This document shows positions 1 to 8,326 of a stretch of 64,000 nt of DNA, piece after piece. Under the pieces are notes generated by a model that saw only the letters and a list, made by a program, of their open reading frames with translations, searched no databases and was not told the origin of the DNA. This DNA is from Clostridia bacterium (lineage in GTDB: Bacteria > Bacillota > Clostridia > Monoglobales > Monoglobaceae), in the NCBI GenBank assembly GCA_017546165.1, contig JAFYXL010000025.1:1-64000 (forward strand), given 5' to 3'. The position numbers were made by a program, and so were the translations under genes. Position 1 is the first letter of the stretch. Each line of letters begins with the position of its first letter.

Positions 1-1086
1 CCAATTCAAATAATATTGCTCTTTATTAGAATACATAATTGCATCAGCTTTTTTCAAAGCGACGTGAAAAGGTTTTGCGTTATTGAAGTCCACCTCTGAA
101 CAACCGTGAGATAATGTAACATTAATTAAATTAACTAATTCTTCATTCAGCTTTACAATTAGATTCTCGACATAAGATAATTGTATATCTTCTATCAGCA
201 AAACAAATTCATCGCCACCAAATCTAAAACTTTCACAATTATAACTCTCAAAATATTCAGTAATAACCTTACCTACTTGTTTTAAAATTTCATCCCCTGC
301 GACATGTCCTCTTGTATCATTGATATTTTTAAATCCATTGATATCAAGCATAACAAAAATAAACTGTGCACCGGGATTCTTTCTGTGGTTTAATACTTGT
401 CTTCTGGTAAATCTCTCATATGCTGCTCTATTTTTCATATTTGTCAAAGCGTCTGTGTACGCAACATTTTTCAGTTCATCATTTTCATATGTTTTTTTAT
501 TCATTTCGGCGCTATCTTTTACTAAATTAAAAATCAAAATTAATGTTAAATAAAAAATAATACTGAAAATAACAAAATCAAAAACTATATCACGAGCATT
601 GCTCATATCAATACTGAAAGCATATTGATTCAAAAACTGTATGAAAAAGAAAACTAATATAACATTAAGTTTCCACCAACCAGAAGAAAAGAACACCCTG
701 GCTTTTTGATAACTCGGAAGCAAAATCTTGTATAGAAACAGATGCATTAATACCACTATTCCTATTCCATAAACAGATATATGAGCATTGTTACTCAGAA
801 GATCTGATAAAATCAAGTTTGCTCCAATACATATGCAAAATGAATTCGAGTATGTAAGAAACAAAAAGGTTTTTTCTCCTAAAGAACCTATTGTTGTTAT
901 AAAAAAGATAACAGCATGCATAAAAAGCAAACTGAAAAATCCGTACATTACATTTTCTTGAAATACCATAATACATACAGCAAAAATTGCATATGCACCC
1001 CAAAAACAAGCCGTAACTAATTTTTTATATTTTTGTTTTTGAAGATATAAAGCCGCAATAATATGCGATAAAATCGTTACTACCAT
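1..1086 (-). CDS. Membrane-bound diguanylate cyclase (GGDEF), C-terminus cut by window edge
   Basis: The reading frame is open from a start at 1086 to the left window edge, about 362 residues. The N-terminal half is hydrophobic with several predicted membrane helices. The C-terminal half is a GGDEF domain: it opens with a DALTNMKNRAAYE-like motif, then has a LDINGFKNINDTRGH-like stretch, and an intact GGDEF signature at 205-219 (about residue 290). Such domains make cyclic di-GMP from two GTP. The RxxD inhibitory site usually five residues before GGDEF is absent, so product inhibition through that site is unlikely. The ADAIMYSNK motif near the edge shows only a few residues are missing. I chose the ATG at 1086 because AAGGAG lies about 12 nt upstream and a promoter at 1144-1172 places the transcript start close to the alternative ATG at 1137. 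Enzyme activity is inferred from the motif. Confidence 0.9.
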   Translation of the reverse strand, partial: MVVTILSHIIAALYLQKQKYKKLVTACFWGAYAIFAVCIMVFQENVMYGFFSLLFMHAVIFFITTIGSLGEKTFLFLTYSNSFCICIGANLILSDLLSNNAHISVYGIGIVVLMHLFLYKILLPSYQKARVFFSSGWWKLNVILVFFFIQFLNQYAFSIDMSNARDIVFDFVIFSIIFYLTLILIFNLVKDSAEMNKKTYENDELKNVAYTDALTNMKNRAAYERFTRRQVLNHRKNPGAQFIFVMLDINGFKNINDTRGHVAGDEILKQVGKVITEYFESYNCESFRFGGDEFVLLIEDIQLSYVENLIVKLNEELVNLINVTLSHGCSEVDFNNAKPFHVALKKADAIMYSNKEQYYLNW

Positions 1087-1143
1087 ATTAATACATATCT
1101 CCTTCATTGATTCTTTTACCAGATTAAAAATATGCATGAATTA

Positions 1144-1172
1144 ATTATATCATATTTTTTAACAAAATTCAA
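1144..1172 (-). promoter_or_regulatory. Promoter of the diguanylate cyclase
   Basis: On the minus strand TTGAAT (1172-1167) is followed after 17 nt by TATAAT (1149-1144), a near-consensus sigma-A promoter. It lies directly after the terminator of the tRNA transcript and points into the cyclase gene. Confidence 0.7.
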
Positions 1173-1185
1173 TATTATAACAAAA

Positions 1186-1225
1186 AAACCGAACAATCCA
1201 GACTGTCATCTAAATCATTCGGTTT
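1186..1225 (-). terminator. Intrinsic terminator after the tRNA region
   Basis: Arms AAACCGAA and TTCGGTTT close a loop of about 24 nt. On the minus strand they are followed by a run of T, so the hairpin should end the tRNA transcript that comes from higher coordinates. The large loop makes it weaker than the other terminators here. Confidence 0.55.
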
Positions 1226-1228
1226 CTA

Positions 1229-1257
1229 TGGGTGCAGGGGCCGGATTTGAACCGACG
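1229..1257 (-). pseudogene. 3' fragment of an initiator tRNA gene
   Basis: These 29 bases are identical to 1615-1643, the T-arm, acceptor 3' strand and tail of the intact tRNA-fMet gene. The copy stops at the variable loop and runs into unrelated sequence, so it cannot make a tRNA. It looks like a remnant of a duplicated tRNA gene broken by the hairpin-rich segment that follows. Confidence 0.8.
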
Positions 1258-1582
1258 CCGTAACGTTAAGAAAACAGTCCTGTGGACTGTTTTTAGTGTA
1301 GGGTTGCAAAATGCGAAAGCATTTTGAAAATATTAAAAACGCAAAGCGTTTTATACATTGGGAGGAGGTTCCGGGTTATCTTTCCTTCGGAAAGCCGCCT
1401 TGCGGTTCCCGAAAAATCTTCGGGCGGTCTTCCGCTTTCCCTTGATTTTTCGACCGCTGCGGTACTCGCCCAGTGCCTTTATCTGCCACCGGCAGCGGCA
1501 CTTTGCGAGTCCCAACGAACTACGCTCGTCGGCCTCATAACCCGGAGGTCAGCTACTTCACTTCTGTCACTGTATGCAAAAT
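1258..1582. repeat. Hairpin-dense non-coding segment between tRNA fragments
   Basis: About 325 bp filled with small perfect or near-perfect palindromes one after another. Examples are AAAACAGTCC/GGACTGTTTT near 1273-1296, AAAATGC-GAAA-GCATTTT near 1307-1325, AAAACGC-AAA-GCGTTTT near 1336-1353, CTTTCC-TTCG-GGAAAG-like near 1380-1394, CCCGAA/TTCGGG near 1408-1425, and nested CTCGC..GTGCC / GGCAC..GCGAG near 1466-1509. Base composition is visibly richer in G and C than the surroundings. Frames across it are open only because palindromic sequence has few stops; I see no start with a ribosome site and no protein family. It probably is a non-coding repeat of the REP/hairpin type inserted in or derived from a tRNA copy. 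Confidence 0.6.
1524..1550 (+). pseudogene. Inverted anticodon-arm fragment of initiator tRNA
   Basis: These 27 bases match the anticodon arm and variable loop of tRNA-fMet in the sense direction of the plus strand, with one substitution, while the intact gene is on the minus strand (matching segment 1643-1669). The two segments are therefore an inverted repeat that could form a 27-bp stem with one mismatch around a loop of about 92 nt. Confidence 0.75.
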
Positions 1583-1610
1583 TAAAAGGACGCCTAAAGG
1601 CGTCCTTTTA
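1583..1610. terminator. Bidirectional intrinsic terminator beside tRNA-fMet
   Basis: TAAAAGGACGCC, loop TAAA, GGCGTCCTTTTA is a perfect 12-bp stem with A and T tracts on both sides. It lies just downstream of the minus-strand initiator tRNA gene and probably ends its main transcript. Confidence 0.85.
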
Positions 1611-1614
1611 ATTT

Positions 1615-1691
<77 letters not shown>

Positions 1692-1708
1692 ATATCTAAT
1701 TAATTTTG

Positions 1709-1797
1709 TGGTGCCGGAAACCGGGATCGAACCGGTACGGGAAATTAATCCCACAGGATTTTAAGTCCTGGGCGTCTGCCAGTTCCGCCACTCCGGC
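1709..1797 (-). tRNA. tRNA-Leu (UAA)
   Basis: The minus strand reads GCCGGAG ... CCGGCA followed by an encoded CCA. It has the long variable arm of a class II tRNA and an anticodon loop CTTAAAA with anticodon TAA, giving tRNA-Leu decoding UUA/UUG. It is the first gene of the transcript; tRNA-fMet follows 17 bases later. Confidence 0.96.
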
Positions 1798-1820
1798 ACA
1801 TCGTTGTCACCAACTACTAT

Positions 1821-1849
1821 ATATTAGCACATCAAATCAATTTTGTCAA
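1821..1849 (-). promoter_or_regulatory. Promoter of the tRNA-Leu/tRNA-fMet transcript
   Basis: TTGACA (1849-1844), a 17-nt spacer and TAATAT (1826-1821) on the minus strand. The start would lie about 17 bases ahead of tRNA-Leu, as expected for a strong tRNA promoter. Confidence 0.85.
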
Positions 1850-1883
1850 TACAAAAGTATTATTTTTTTAAGAAAATTTGGTT

Positions 1884-1916
1884 TTGTTGCCGCACAAAAC
1901 AACCGTGCGGCAACAA
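1884..1916. terminator. Hairpin after the M18 aminopeptidase gene
   Basis: TTGTTGCCGCAC and GTGCGGCAACAA form a perfect 12-bp stem with a 9-nt loop just after the peptidase stop codon. The T-tract on the minus side is weak, so it may be an imperfect terminator or an mRNA-end stabiliser. Confidence 0.6.
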
Positions 1917-1928
1917 ATTTTGACAAAC

Positions 1929-3311
1929 TTAACTATTCATAAATGCTTTGTAACCCTTGTATGCCATATATACATCAAACTTGCCTGCAACTTCATATGG
2001 TGCGTGCATTGCAAGGAGAGGTACCCCAACATCAATTACTTCAATATCAAGGTTTGCAAGATAGCAAGCGATTGTTCCTCCGCCGCCTATATCAACCTTA
2101 CCAAGCTCTGCGCACTGCCATTTTACCTGTGCATCATCCATTATCTTGCCAACCTTTGCAACAAACTCGGCATTTGCGTCGCTTGCAGAACTCTTGCCCC
2201 TTGCTCCTGTGTATTTAGTAAGAACAATTCCCTCATTTATATATGACGCATTTCCCTTTTCATACACTTCAGCAAAGTTTGAATCATAAGCTGCAGCTAC
2301 GTCAGCTGAAAGACAAGCTGAATTTGAAAGACAGTTGCGCAACTTTAATTCACTATATTGGGTACTGCATTTGTCACATATTCTTGCAAGGGTGTTTTCA
2401 AAAAATCTTGATTGCATTCCCGTATTTCCCTGACTACCTATTTCTTCCTTATCAACAAGCATACAAACCGCTGTCTTTTTAGGATTTTTAGTTTCAATTA
2501 TTGCTCTTAGCGCTGTATATCCGCAAGCTCTGTCATCATGCCCATAGCCAAGCATCATACTCTTATCAAAACCAACATCACGTGCAGGAAATGCAGGAAC
2601 AAGTTCAAGCTCACTTGTAACAAAATCATCCTCGCAAATACCATACTTCTCATTGAGGCTATTCATAACTGCATATTTAACCTTGTCCTTGTCAACGTCC
2701 GCAGGAATGTTGCCCACAATAACATTGAGTTTTTCCCCTTCAAATGCTTCAGATAATTTTTTTGTGCTTTGGTTTTGCGCAAGATGTGGCAAAAGGTCTG
2801 CAATGCAGAATATGGGTTCGGACAGGTCTTCTCCGATATTCACCTCAACCTTTGTGCCATCCTTCTTAATAATAACACCGTGAAGTGACAAGGGAATATT
2901 GAGCCACTGATATTTGCGAATACCACCATAATAATGGGTTTTGAAGTATCCCATACCACCATCTTCATAAAGTGGATTGGGTTTTAAATCAAGTCTTGGT
3001 GAATCAATATGTGCCCCAACAATGTTAAGACCATTTTCAATTTCCTCACTGCCGATAACAAAGGCTGTAACGCCCTTACCACGATTTATAGCATAAACAC
3101 GGTCACCCGCGCTCAAACTTGATACTTCTGCAAGATTTTTAAAACCCGCCTTTTCCAAAAGCTCTACTGAAAGGTCACAAAACTCACGCTCAGTCTTGGC
3201 TTTGGTGATAGCATCTTTGTACTCTTCACAAAAACTATAAATTTCAGCCTTGCTTTGTTCGCCTATACCATCAAATCCGTTTTTTCTTTCTCTTAATAAT
3301 CCTGTTGACAT
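1929..3311 (-). CDS. M18-family aminopeptidase
   Basis: Product of 460 residues, the usual length for peptidase family M18 (aspartyl aminopeptidase/LAP4 type), a cytoplasmic dinuclear zinc enzyme that removes N-terminal residues from peptides. Visible metal and catalytic motifs in family order are GAHIDSPRLD (His101), GHDDRACG (Asp259/260), KEEIGSQG (Glu289/290), SADVAAAYD, and MHAPYEVAGKFD near the C-terminus. The start ATG is preceded by AGGAGG at good spacing. It is the last gene of a minus-strand run after coaE and the transglycosylase, 13 bp from the latter, so probably co-transcribed. Substrate preference (acidic versus neutral residue) cannot be read from the sequence. Confidence 0.93.
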   Translation of the reverse strand: MSTGLLRERKNGFDGIGEQSKAEIYSFCEEYKDAITKAKTEREFCDLSVELLEKAGFKNLAEVSSLSAGDRVYAINRGKGVTAFVIGSEEIENGLNIVGAHIDSPRLDLKPNPLYEDGGMGYFKTHYYGGIRKYQWLNIPLSLHGVIIKKDGTKVEVNIGEDLSEPIFCIADLLPHLAQNQSTKKLSEAFEGEKLNVIVGNIPADVDKDKVKYAVMNSLNEKYGICEDDFVTSELELVPAFPARDVGFDKSMMLGYGHDDRACGYTALRAIIETKNPKKTAVCMLVDKEEIGSQGNTGMQSRFFENTLARICDKCSTQYSELKLRNCLSNSACLSADVAAAYDSNFAEVYEKGNASYINEGIVLTKYTGARGKSSASDANAEFVAKVGKIMDDAQVKWQCAELGKVDIGGGGTIACYLANLDIEVIDVGVPLLAMHAPYEVAGKFDVYMAYKGYKAFMNS

Positions 3312-3324
3312 TTATCCATTCCTC

Positions 3325-3897
3325 CTATTCATTAGTTTTATATAGTCTGTTATATATATCAAATGTATTAAACACTTTTTTCACGTATTCCCGTGTTTCT
3401 TTGTAAGGAATCTGAGAAAGACCACCTTTGCCATCAGAAAGCTCCGCATCATTAAGCCACTTGTTGACGTTCCCCGCACCACCATTATAGGCAGTAACTG
3501 CAAGTTCCATATTTTCATAAATCGCCATAAGCTGACTTATGTAATAACAGCCAAGCCGTATATTGCATTCCGGAACATACAGGTCATCGGGTATAGTATA
3601 ACCAAATTCCGCTTTGTTGCTGCAATCTTCTGCAGTTTTGTCCATAAGCTGCATAAGGCCCTTTGCACCGGCAACCGAAACCGCATCTTCTTTAAAGTTG
3701 CTTTCAACCTTTATTATTGAATACACCAGATTTTTATCCAGTGCATATTCCTCAGCATACCTCTCAACATATTCCTGATATTTAATTGGATAGACCTTTT
3801 TCATAATTGTCGTCTTTCCCTCACCTACAGTAAAGTACAGTACAGCAAGCGCCAATAAAACAATTAAGAACGGTCTGAAACAACCTCTTCTCTTCAC
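3325..3897 (-). CDS. Lytic transglycosylase (SLT domain)
   Basis: 190 residues with an N-terminal membrane anchor (about residues 9-24) and a soluble-lytic-transglycosylase/goose-lysozyme-like domain from about residue 45. Catalytic Glu65 sits in VESNF, followed by GAKGLMQLM and AYNGGAGNVNKWL, the three signature blocks of the family. It should cleave the MurNAc-GlcNAc bond of peptidoglycan outside the membrane, leaving 1,6-anhydro-MurNAc ends. It lies between coaE and the M18 peptidase with short gaps, an arrangement common in Clostridia, and is likely a housekeeping wall-remodelling enzyme. Confidence 0.92.
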   Translation of the reverse strand: MKRRGCFRPFLIVLLALAVLYFTVGEGKTTIMKKVYPIKYQEYVERYAEEYALDKNLVYSIIKVESNFKEDAVSVAGAKGLMQLMDKTAEDCSNKAEFGYTIPDDLYVPECNIRLGCYYISQLMAIYENMELAVTAYNGGAGNVNKWLNDAELSDGKGGLSQIPYKETREYVKKVFNTFDIYNRLYKTNE

Positions 3898-3930
3898 ATC
3901 AAAATTCCTCTGCCAAAATATTTTTCACAA

Positions 3931-4503
3931 TCAAAGACATAAACTGTCTGCAAATGCCTTTACCTTTTCTATATCCCCATTATTTTCAAAACATATATCC
4001 GCAAGCTTCTTATAGGTTTCATTATCCATTTGATTTTTCATTCTTGCCCGTGCTGCATCTTCCGATATATTATCTCTATCCATAATACGTCTAAGTCTTA
4101 TCAACGGGTCAGCAATAACTGCAACAGTCACATCACATTTGATAGGAAAATCACAGTTAAACAAAAGCGGTACATCCAGCACTGCAACTTTTGAATCACA
4201 GCTATCCAATTGTCTTTGCATTTCATTAAATATATGTTTATGCGTTATTTTTTCAAGTAATTCCAGTTTTTGGGGATTGTTGAACACAATCTCTCCAAGG
4301 ATTTTGCGGTCAATTTCACCCTTTTGCGTCAAAACTCCCCGTCCGAAACAGCTGACAATTTCATCGAATGCCAAACCGCCAACTGAAGTGACCTGTCTTG
4401 AAATTTTGTCCGCATCAATCAATTTTGCACCGCGTTTTTCAAGTTCAGCAGCGAGGACACTTTTTCCTGCCCCTGTTCCACCTGTTATACCGATAACTTT
4501 CAT
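3931..4503 (-). CDS. coaE: Dephospho-CoA kinase
   Basis: Catalyses the last step of coenzyme A synthesis, ATP-dependent phosphorylation of the ribose 3'-OH of dephospho-CoA. The P-loop GGTGAGKS is at the N-terminus, followed by DADKISRQV (substrate/Mg site), VPLLF and a lid region with RLRRIMDRD. I place the start at the ATG at 4503, four codons inside the longer frame, because GGAG stands six bases before it while the upstream ATG has no ribosome site. The 190-residue product has the family's normal size. It follows polA closely on the same strand, and polA-coaE linkage is common in Firmicutes. Confidence 0.93.
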   Translation of the reverse strand: MKVIGITGGTGAGKSVLAAELEKRGAKLIDADKISRQVTSVGGLAFDEIVSCFGRGVLTQKGEIDRKILGEIVFNNPQKLELLEKITHKHIFNEMQRQLDSCDSKVAVLDVPLLFNCDFPIKCDVTVAVIADPLIRLRRIMDRDNISEDAARARMKNQMDNETYKKLADICFENNGDIEKVKAFADSLCL

Positions 4504-4556
4504 AAAAAGCTCCATTCTACCAAATATTAATACAAACTTAAACTGATTGCTTCTGC

Positions 4557-7187
4557 TTATTTTGTATCAAACCAGGTCTTGCCCGTATTACAATCTACTT
4601 TCAATGGTACTGAAAGTTTCATTGCGTTTTCCATTTCTTGCAGCAAAATGGTCCTTGCACGGCTTTCCTCCTGTGGCTCTGCTTCAACTATAAGTTCATC
4701 GTGTACCTGGAGGATAAGTTTTGATTTTAAACCTTCCTCTTTAAGACGCTTATAAACATTTACCATAGCAATTTTTATAATATCCGCCGCAGTTCCCTGC
4801 ACAGGTGCATTCATTGCAATTCGTTCACCAAACCCCTGTGTAATTTTATTGCTTGCTCTGAGCTCAGGTATATATCTGCGCCTGCCCACAAGGGTTTTGA
4901 CATAGCCACTTGCCTTGCCTTCTGCCACGATATTTTCCATATACTTCTTGATTGACGGATAGGTTCTGAGATAGTCCTCAATATACTGCTTTGCTTCCTT
5001 TATTGAAATTTTCAGGTCCTGAGCAAGAGAAAACTCACCTATTCCGTAAACAATACCAAAATTAACAGCTTTTGCCCCCGAACGCATAGATGGTGTCACC
5101 GCTTCGATAGGAACACCAAAAACCTGTGCCGCCGTTTGAGCGTGGATGTCAGCACCACTGACAAAAGCGTTTCTCATATTTTCATCATTTGAAATATGTG
5201 CAAGTACACGAAGTTCAATCTGTGAATAATCCGCATCAATAAGAATTCGGTTACCTTCTGCCACAAACATTTTACGCATTTCGCGTCCACGCTCGGTGCG
5301 GACAGGTATATTTTGAAGATTGGGCTCCGTACTGCTTATTCTGCCCGTTGCCGTAACAGTTTGATTGAAGTTTGAATGAATCCTGCCTGTCTTTTCAGAT
5401 ATAACAGGAACAAGACCGTCAACATAGGTGGATTGCAGCTTTGCAAGTCCACGATATTCAAGTATATCCTCAATTATAGGGTGAACCCCTGTCAGTTTTT
5501 TAAGCACATCCGCACTTGTGGAATATCCTGTTTTGGTCTTTTTGCCGTGAGGTAATTTCATTTCCTCAAACAAAATCTCCCCAAGCTGTTTGGGTGAATT
5601 TATATTGAATTTTCTGCCGGCAAATTCATATATGCGATTTTCAAGCTCGATAATATTTTCTTTTAGTCCGTTACCAAATTCAATAAGGGCATTTTTGTCC
5701 ACAAACACACCCACATACTGCATATCAGCAAGTACCTCAACTAAAGGCAATTCAATATCATAATACAGTTTTTGCTGTCCATACTCTTCAATCTTCTCAG
5801 CAAAATGTTCCTTTAGCCTGTAAATTACAAAAAGTTCTGTGGCTACTCTATCTTCGTTGTTCTCTCCCTCATCAAAATCAAGGAAAAATTGACCGTTTTC
5901 TTCTTCATTTTGTTTTTTAGGCTGGGTAAATCCTAAAAAGTCAAATCCAAGTCCCGCAACATCATATGTACTGCGGGCAGGCTCCAAAATATACGCAGCT
6001 ACCGCCACATCAAAAGAAAGGTTGCAAAAACTAACACCCCTGTTTTTTAGCAAAAGAATATCTTCCTTTACGTCAAAACCTGTCTTTTTTATATTTTCAT
6101 TCTCAAAAAACATTCGCAGGGTGTCGTCACCTATATTTTCAACATAATAAAACTTTTCATTGTCGCCCGTTAAAGCAAAATCAAGATTGGCGCCGTTTTT
6201 ATACAGTCTGTATGTTGCTGAAGATAAAGAGCCTATTATTTGCTGAATTTCTGTTTCTGAAACCGCTTCGCTCTTACCGTCAAAAGTTACTTCTTCCTTC
6301 TTTTCCACTGTTAAACTGAGCTTACTCAAAAATGATTTAAAGTTAAGGCGTGTAAAAAGCTGTGCCAATTTTTCATCATTATATTTTTTAACCTTTGAAC
6401 TTTCGAAGTCAAAGTCAATGGGTACATCCCTGTTAATTTCAGAAAGAGTGCGACTTAAGTATGCGTCATCTTTGCCCTCTTCCAACTTCTTGCGCACCGA
6501 TGGAGTAACCTCAATTGTGTCAATATGTTCATAAAGTGCATCAAGACTTTTATATTTTTCAATAAGAGAAAATGCTGTCTTTTCACCAATACCTTTGACA
6601 CCGGGGATATTATCCGAACTATCTCCCATAAGTGCTTTTACGTCAATAAATTCCTTTGGAGTAACAGCATACTTTTCAAGCACTTCCTCCTCGCCGTAAA
6701 CAGTTGTGGTGGTTGCGCCCATACGTGTTATAACCAACTTGACTTTTGTAAGATCTGATGCAAGCTGTAGGTCGTCTTTGTCGCCTGTGAGGATATTACA
6801 TTCTATGCCTTTTTCTTCGCATAGTTTTGAAACAGTACCTATAATATCATCAGCCTCATAACCCGGAAGTTCAAGGCGCAGACAATTCATCCCATCAAGA
6901 ACTTCCTTTATCAACGGCAATTGTACCAAAAAGTCTTCAGGTGCAGGCTTGCGCTGAGCTTTGTATAAATCGTACATTTTATGTCTGAAGGTTTTTTCCT
7001 TTACATCAAAGGCAACGCACAAATAGTCAGGCATATCCTCTTCAATATTTTTGAAAAGGATATTTAAAAATCCATACACTGCGTTGGTCGGCGTACCGTC
7101 AGGTGCATTAAGCATACGGATACCATAATATGCACGATTTAAAATACTGTTTCCATCTATTATAAGTAATTTCTTCACTCTTCTCAC
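4557..7187 (-). CDS. polA: DNA polymerase I
   Basis: About 876 residues. An N-terminal 5'-3' exonuclease (FEN-like) domain covers roughly residues 1-290, with DGNSILNRAYYG, GYEADDIIG and GDSSDNIPGVKGIG. The central 3'-5' exonuclease-like domain lacks the DxE metal motif, so proofreading is probably lost, as in Bacillus Pol I. The polymerase domain keeps motif A (DADYSQIELR), motif B (R-x3-K-x3-FGIVYG) and motif C (VHDE). The enzyme fills gaps in repair and removes Okazaki primers. Starts are ambiguous: TTG at 7199, GTG at 7187 with GAAAGG four bases upstream (chosen), or GTG at 7178, which matches the usual MKKLLIIDGNS beginning. Confidence 0.95.
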   Translation of the reverse strand: MRRVKKLLIIDGNSILNRAYYGIRMLNAPDGTPTNAVYGFLNILFKNIEEDMPDYLCVAFDVKEKTFRHKMYDLYKAQRKPAPEDFLVQLPLIKEVLDGMNCLRLELPGYEADDIIGTVSKLCEEKGIECNILTGDKDDLQLASDLTKVKLVITRMGATTTTVYGEEEVLEKYAVTPKEFIDVKALMGDSSDNIPGVKGIGEKTAFSLIEKYKSLDALYEHIDTIEVTPSVRKKLEEGKDDAYLSRTLSEINRDVPIDFDFESSKVKKYNDEKLAQLFTRLNFKSFLSKLSLTVEKKEEVTFDGKSEAVSETEIQQIIGSLSSATYRLYKNGANLDFALTGDNEKFYYVENIGDDTLRMFFENENIKKTGFDVKEDILLLKNRGVSFCNLSFDVAVAAYILEPARSTYDVAGLGFDFLGFTQPKKQNEEENGQFFLDFDEGENNEDRVATELFVIYRLKEHFAEKIEEYGQQKLYYDIELPLVEVLADMQYVGVFVDKNALIEFGNGLKENIIELENRIYEFAGRKFNINSPKQLGEILFEEMKLPHGKKTKTGYSTSADVLKKLTGVHPIIEDILEYRGLAKLQSTYVDGLVPVISEKTGRIHSNFNQTVTATGRISSTEPNLQNIPVRTERGREMRKMFVAEGNRILIDADYSQIELRVLAHISNDENMRNAFVSGADIHAQTAAQVFGVPIEAVTPSMRSGAKAVNFGIVYGIGEFSLAQDLKISIKEAKQYIEDYLRTYPSIKKYMENIVAEGKASGYVKTLVGRRRYIPELRASNKITQGFGERIAMNAPVQGTAADIIKIAMVNVYKRLKEEGLKSKLILQVHDELIVEAEPQEESRARTILLQEMENAMKLSVPLKVDCNTGKTWFDTK

Positions 7188-7221
7188 ATAGCCTTTCAAA
7201 TCTTAAAAATGACATAGTTCC

Positions 7222-7254
7222 ACAAACCCTTTTGCCATACACAAAAGGGTTTGT
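7222..7254. terminator. Hairpin between gerW and polA
   Basis: ACAAACCCTTTTG and CAAAAGGGTTTGT form a perfect 13-bp stem with a 7-nt loop. It separates the scpAB-gerW operon from polA on the minus strand. The T-tract is poor, so termination may be partial. Confidence 0.6.
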
Positions 7255-7269
7255 AACAGTCATAAATTA

Positions 7270-7716
7270 TTATTCAGCTGAAAACTCCGCAGGGTTTGAT
7301 ATGGAGTCATTTTTTGCCTCTTTTTTTGCCATAAAGCTGTCTTTTAGCTCTGCAATCTTGTCAATAGCAACAGGAACCATATCCAAAATTCGGTCATAAA
7401 TATTGTTTTCGGGATTAACAGGCATAAGTCTTATCTGACCCTTGCCAACAACCATAAATGCAACAGGAGTAATTGAAACACCGCCGCCTGCACCGCCGCC
7501 AAAAAGATTCTGCCCTGAATCACTTGCTTTTGCCTTATCGGAAGCATAGTCACTTCCGCCTACGCCAAAGCCCAACCCAACCTTTGAAATTGGTATAATA
7601 ATTGTTCCGTCAGGTGATTCTACCGGATCTCCTACAATTGTATTTACGTCAATCATATCTCTTATGCTCTGCATCGCTGTGTACATAAGGCCCTGAATTG
7701 GATGTTGTTCTGCCAT
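7270..7716 (-). CDS. gerW: GerW-family sporulation protein YtfJ
   Basis: 148 residues matching the YtfJ/GerW family. It starts with HPIQGLMYTAMQSIRDMID, then VGDPVESPDGTIIIPISKV, a Gly-rich segment and SITPVAFMVVGKG. In Bacillus the homologue is needed for normal spore germination; its biochemical activity is unknown. It is preceded by the DUF2953 gene with essentially no gap (stop at 7718), the same neighbour pair (ytfI-ytfJ) as in Bacillus. This supports an endospore-forming host. Confidence 0.92.
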   Translation of the reverse strand: MAEQHPIQGLMYTAMQSIRDMIDVNTIVGDPVESPDGTIIIPISKVGLGFGVGGSDYASDKAKASDSGQNLFGGGAGGGVSITPVAFMVVGKGQIRLMPVNPENNIYDRILDMVPVAIDKIAELKDSFMAKKEAKNDSISNPAEFSAE

Positions 7717-7717
7717 T

Positions 7718-8320
7718 TTAAAACCGCTCCTTTTTTATTTTTAATATATTTTTTCGACTGCGGAACGCCGCAGTAATAATATGCACTAAGCGAGTTGTAA
7801 TTATTCCCTCCGCCTCTATTTCAAATACCTTTTCACCAAATACGGGTTCAAGCTCCAACTCCGGAAACCTGATACGGAAATATCTGCACAAAAATCCATA
7901 AACATTGCCCACAAATGTCCATATAGCACCATAAACCATACCTGTAATGGCAGCATCGCCTGTACCATATTTTACCCTTATATAAATCCCCGAAAATTCC
8001 GCCTTATCTTTAAGCAAGGCAAGAACATCTCCAAGAACATCCTTCATATTGTCATAACCTTTTTTAAGGTTCTTTATTTTTTCGATTACTCCAGGATTTT
8101 CAGTTTTGCCGCCATTGGTGTTTGGAGCCTTTGATTTTTTCCCATTTTTAAAGGTTGAATCATCTATTTTAATCTTTACAAAAAGGCATTTGATGGTAAT
8201 CTTCATCTTACTGTTTCTATACTCTATGCCAATCTTAAAAGGCGCAAACAGCAAGACAAAAATACCTGTTAAAACAATCATTAAAATCAATACAAAATAT
8301 ATCATCAAAATCACCGACAA
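7718..8320 (-). CDS. DUF2953 protein (YtfI-like)
   Basis: 200 residues with one N-terminal membrane helix (about residues 5-27), then a mostly soluble part. The sequence pattern (FAPFKIGIEYRNSKMKI near the start, IRVKYGTGDAAITGMVYGA in the middle) and its place directly before gerW fit the DUF2953/YtfI family. In Bacillus ytfI and ytfJ are co-transcribed during sporulation. The molecular role is unknown. Confidence 0.8.
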   Translation of the reverse strand: MSVILMIYFVLILMIVLTGIFVLLFAPFKIGIEYRNSKMKITIKCLFVKIKIDDSTFKNGKKSKAPNTNGGKTENPGVIEKIKNLKKGYDNMKDVLGDVLALLKDKAEFSGIYIRVKYGTGDAAITGMVYGAIWTFVGNVYGFLCRYFRIRFPELELEPVFGEKVFEIEAEGIITTRLVHIITAAFRSRKNILKIKKERF

Positions 8321-8326
8321 AAGTAA

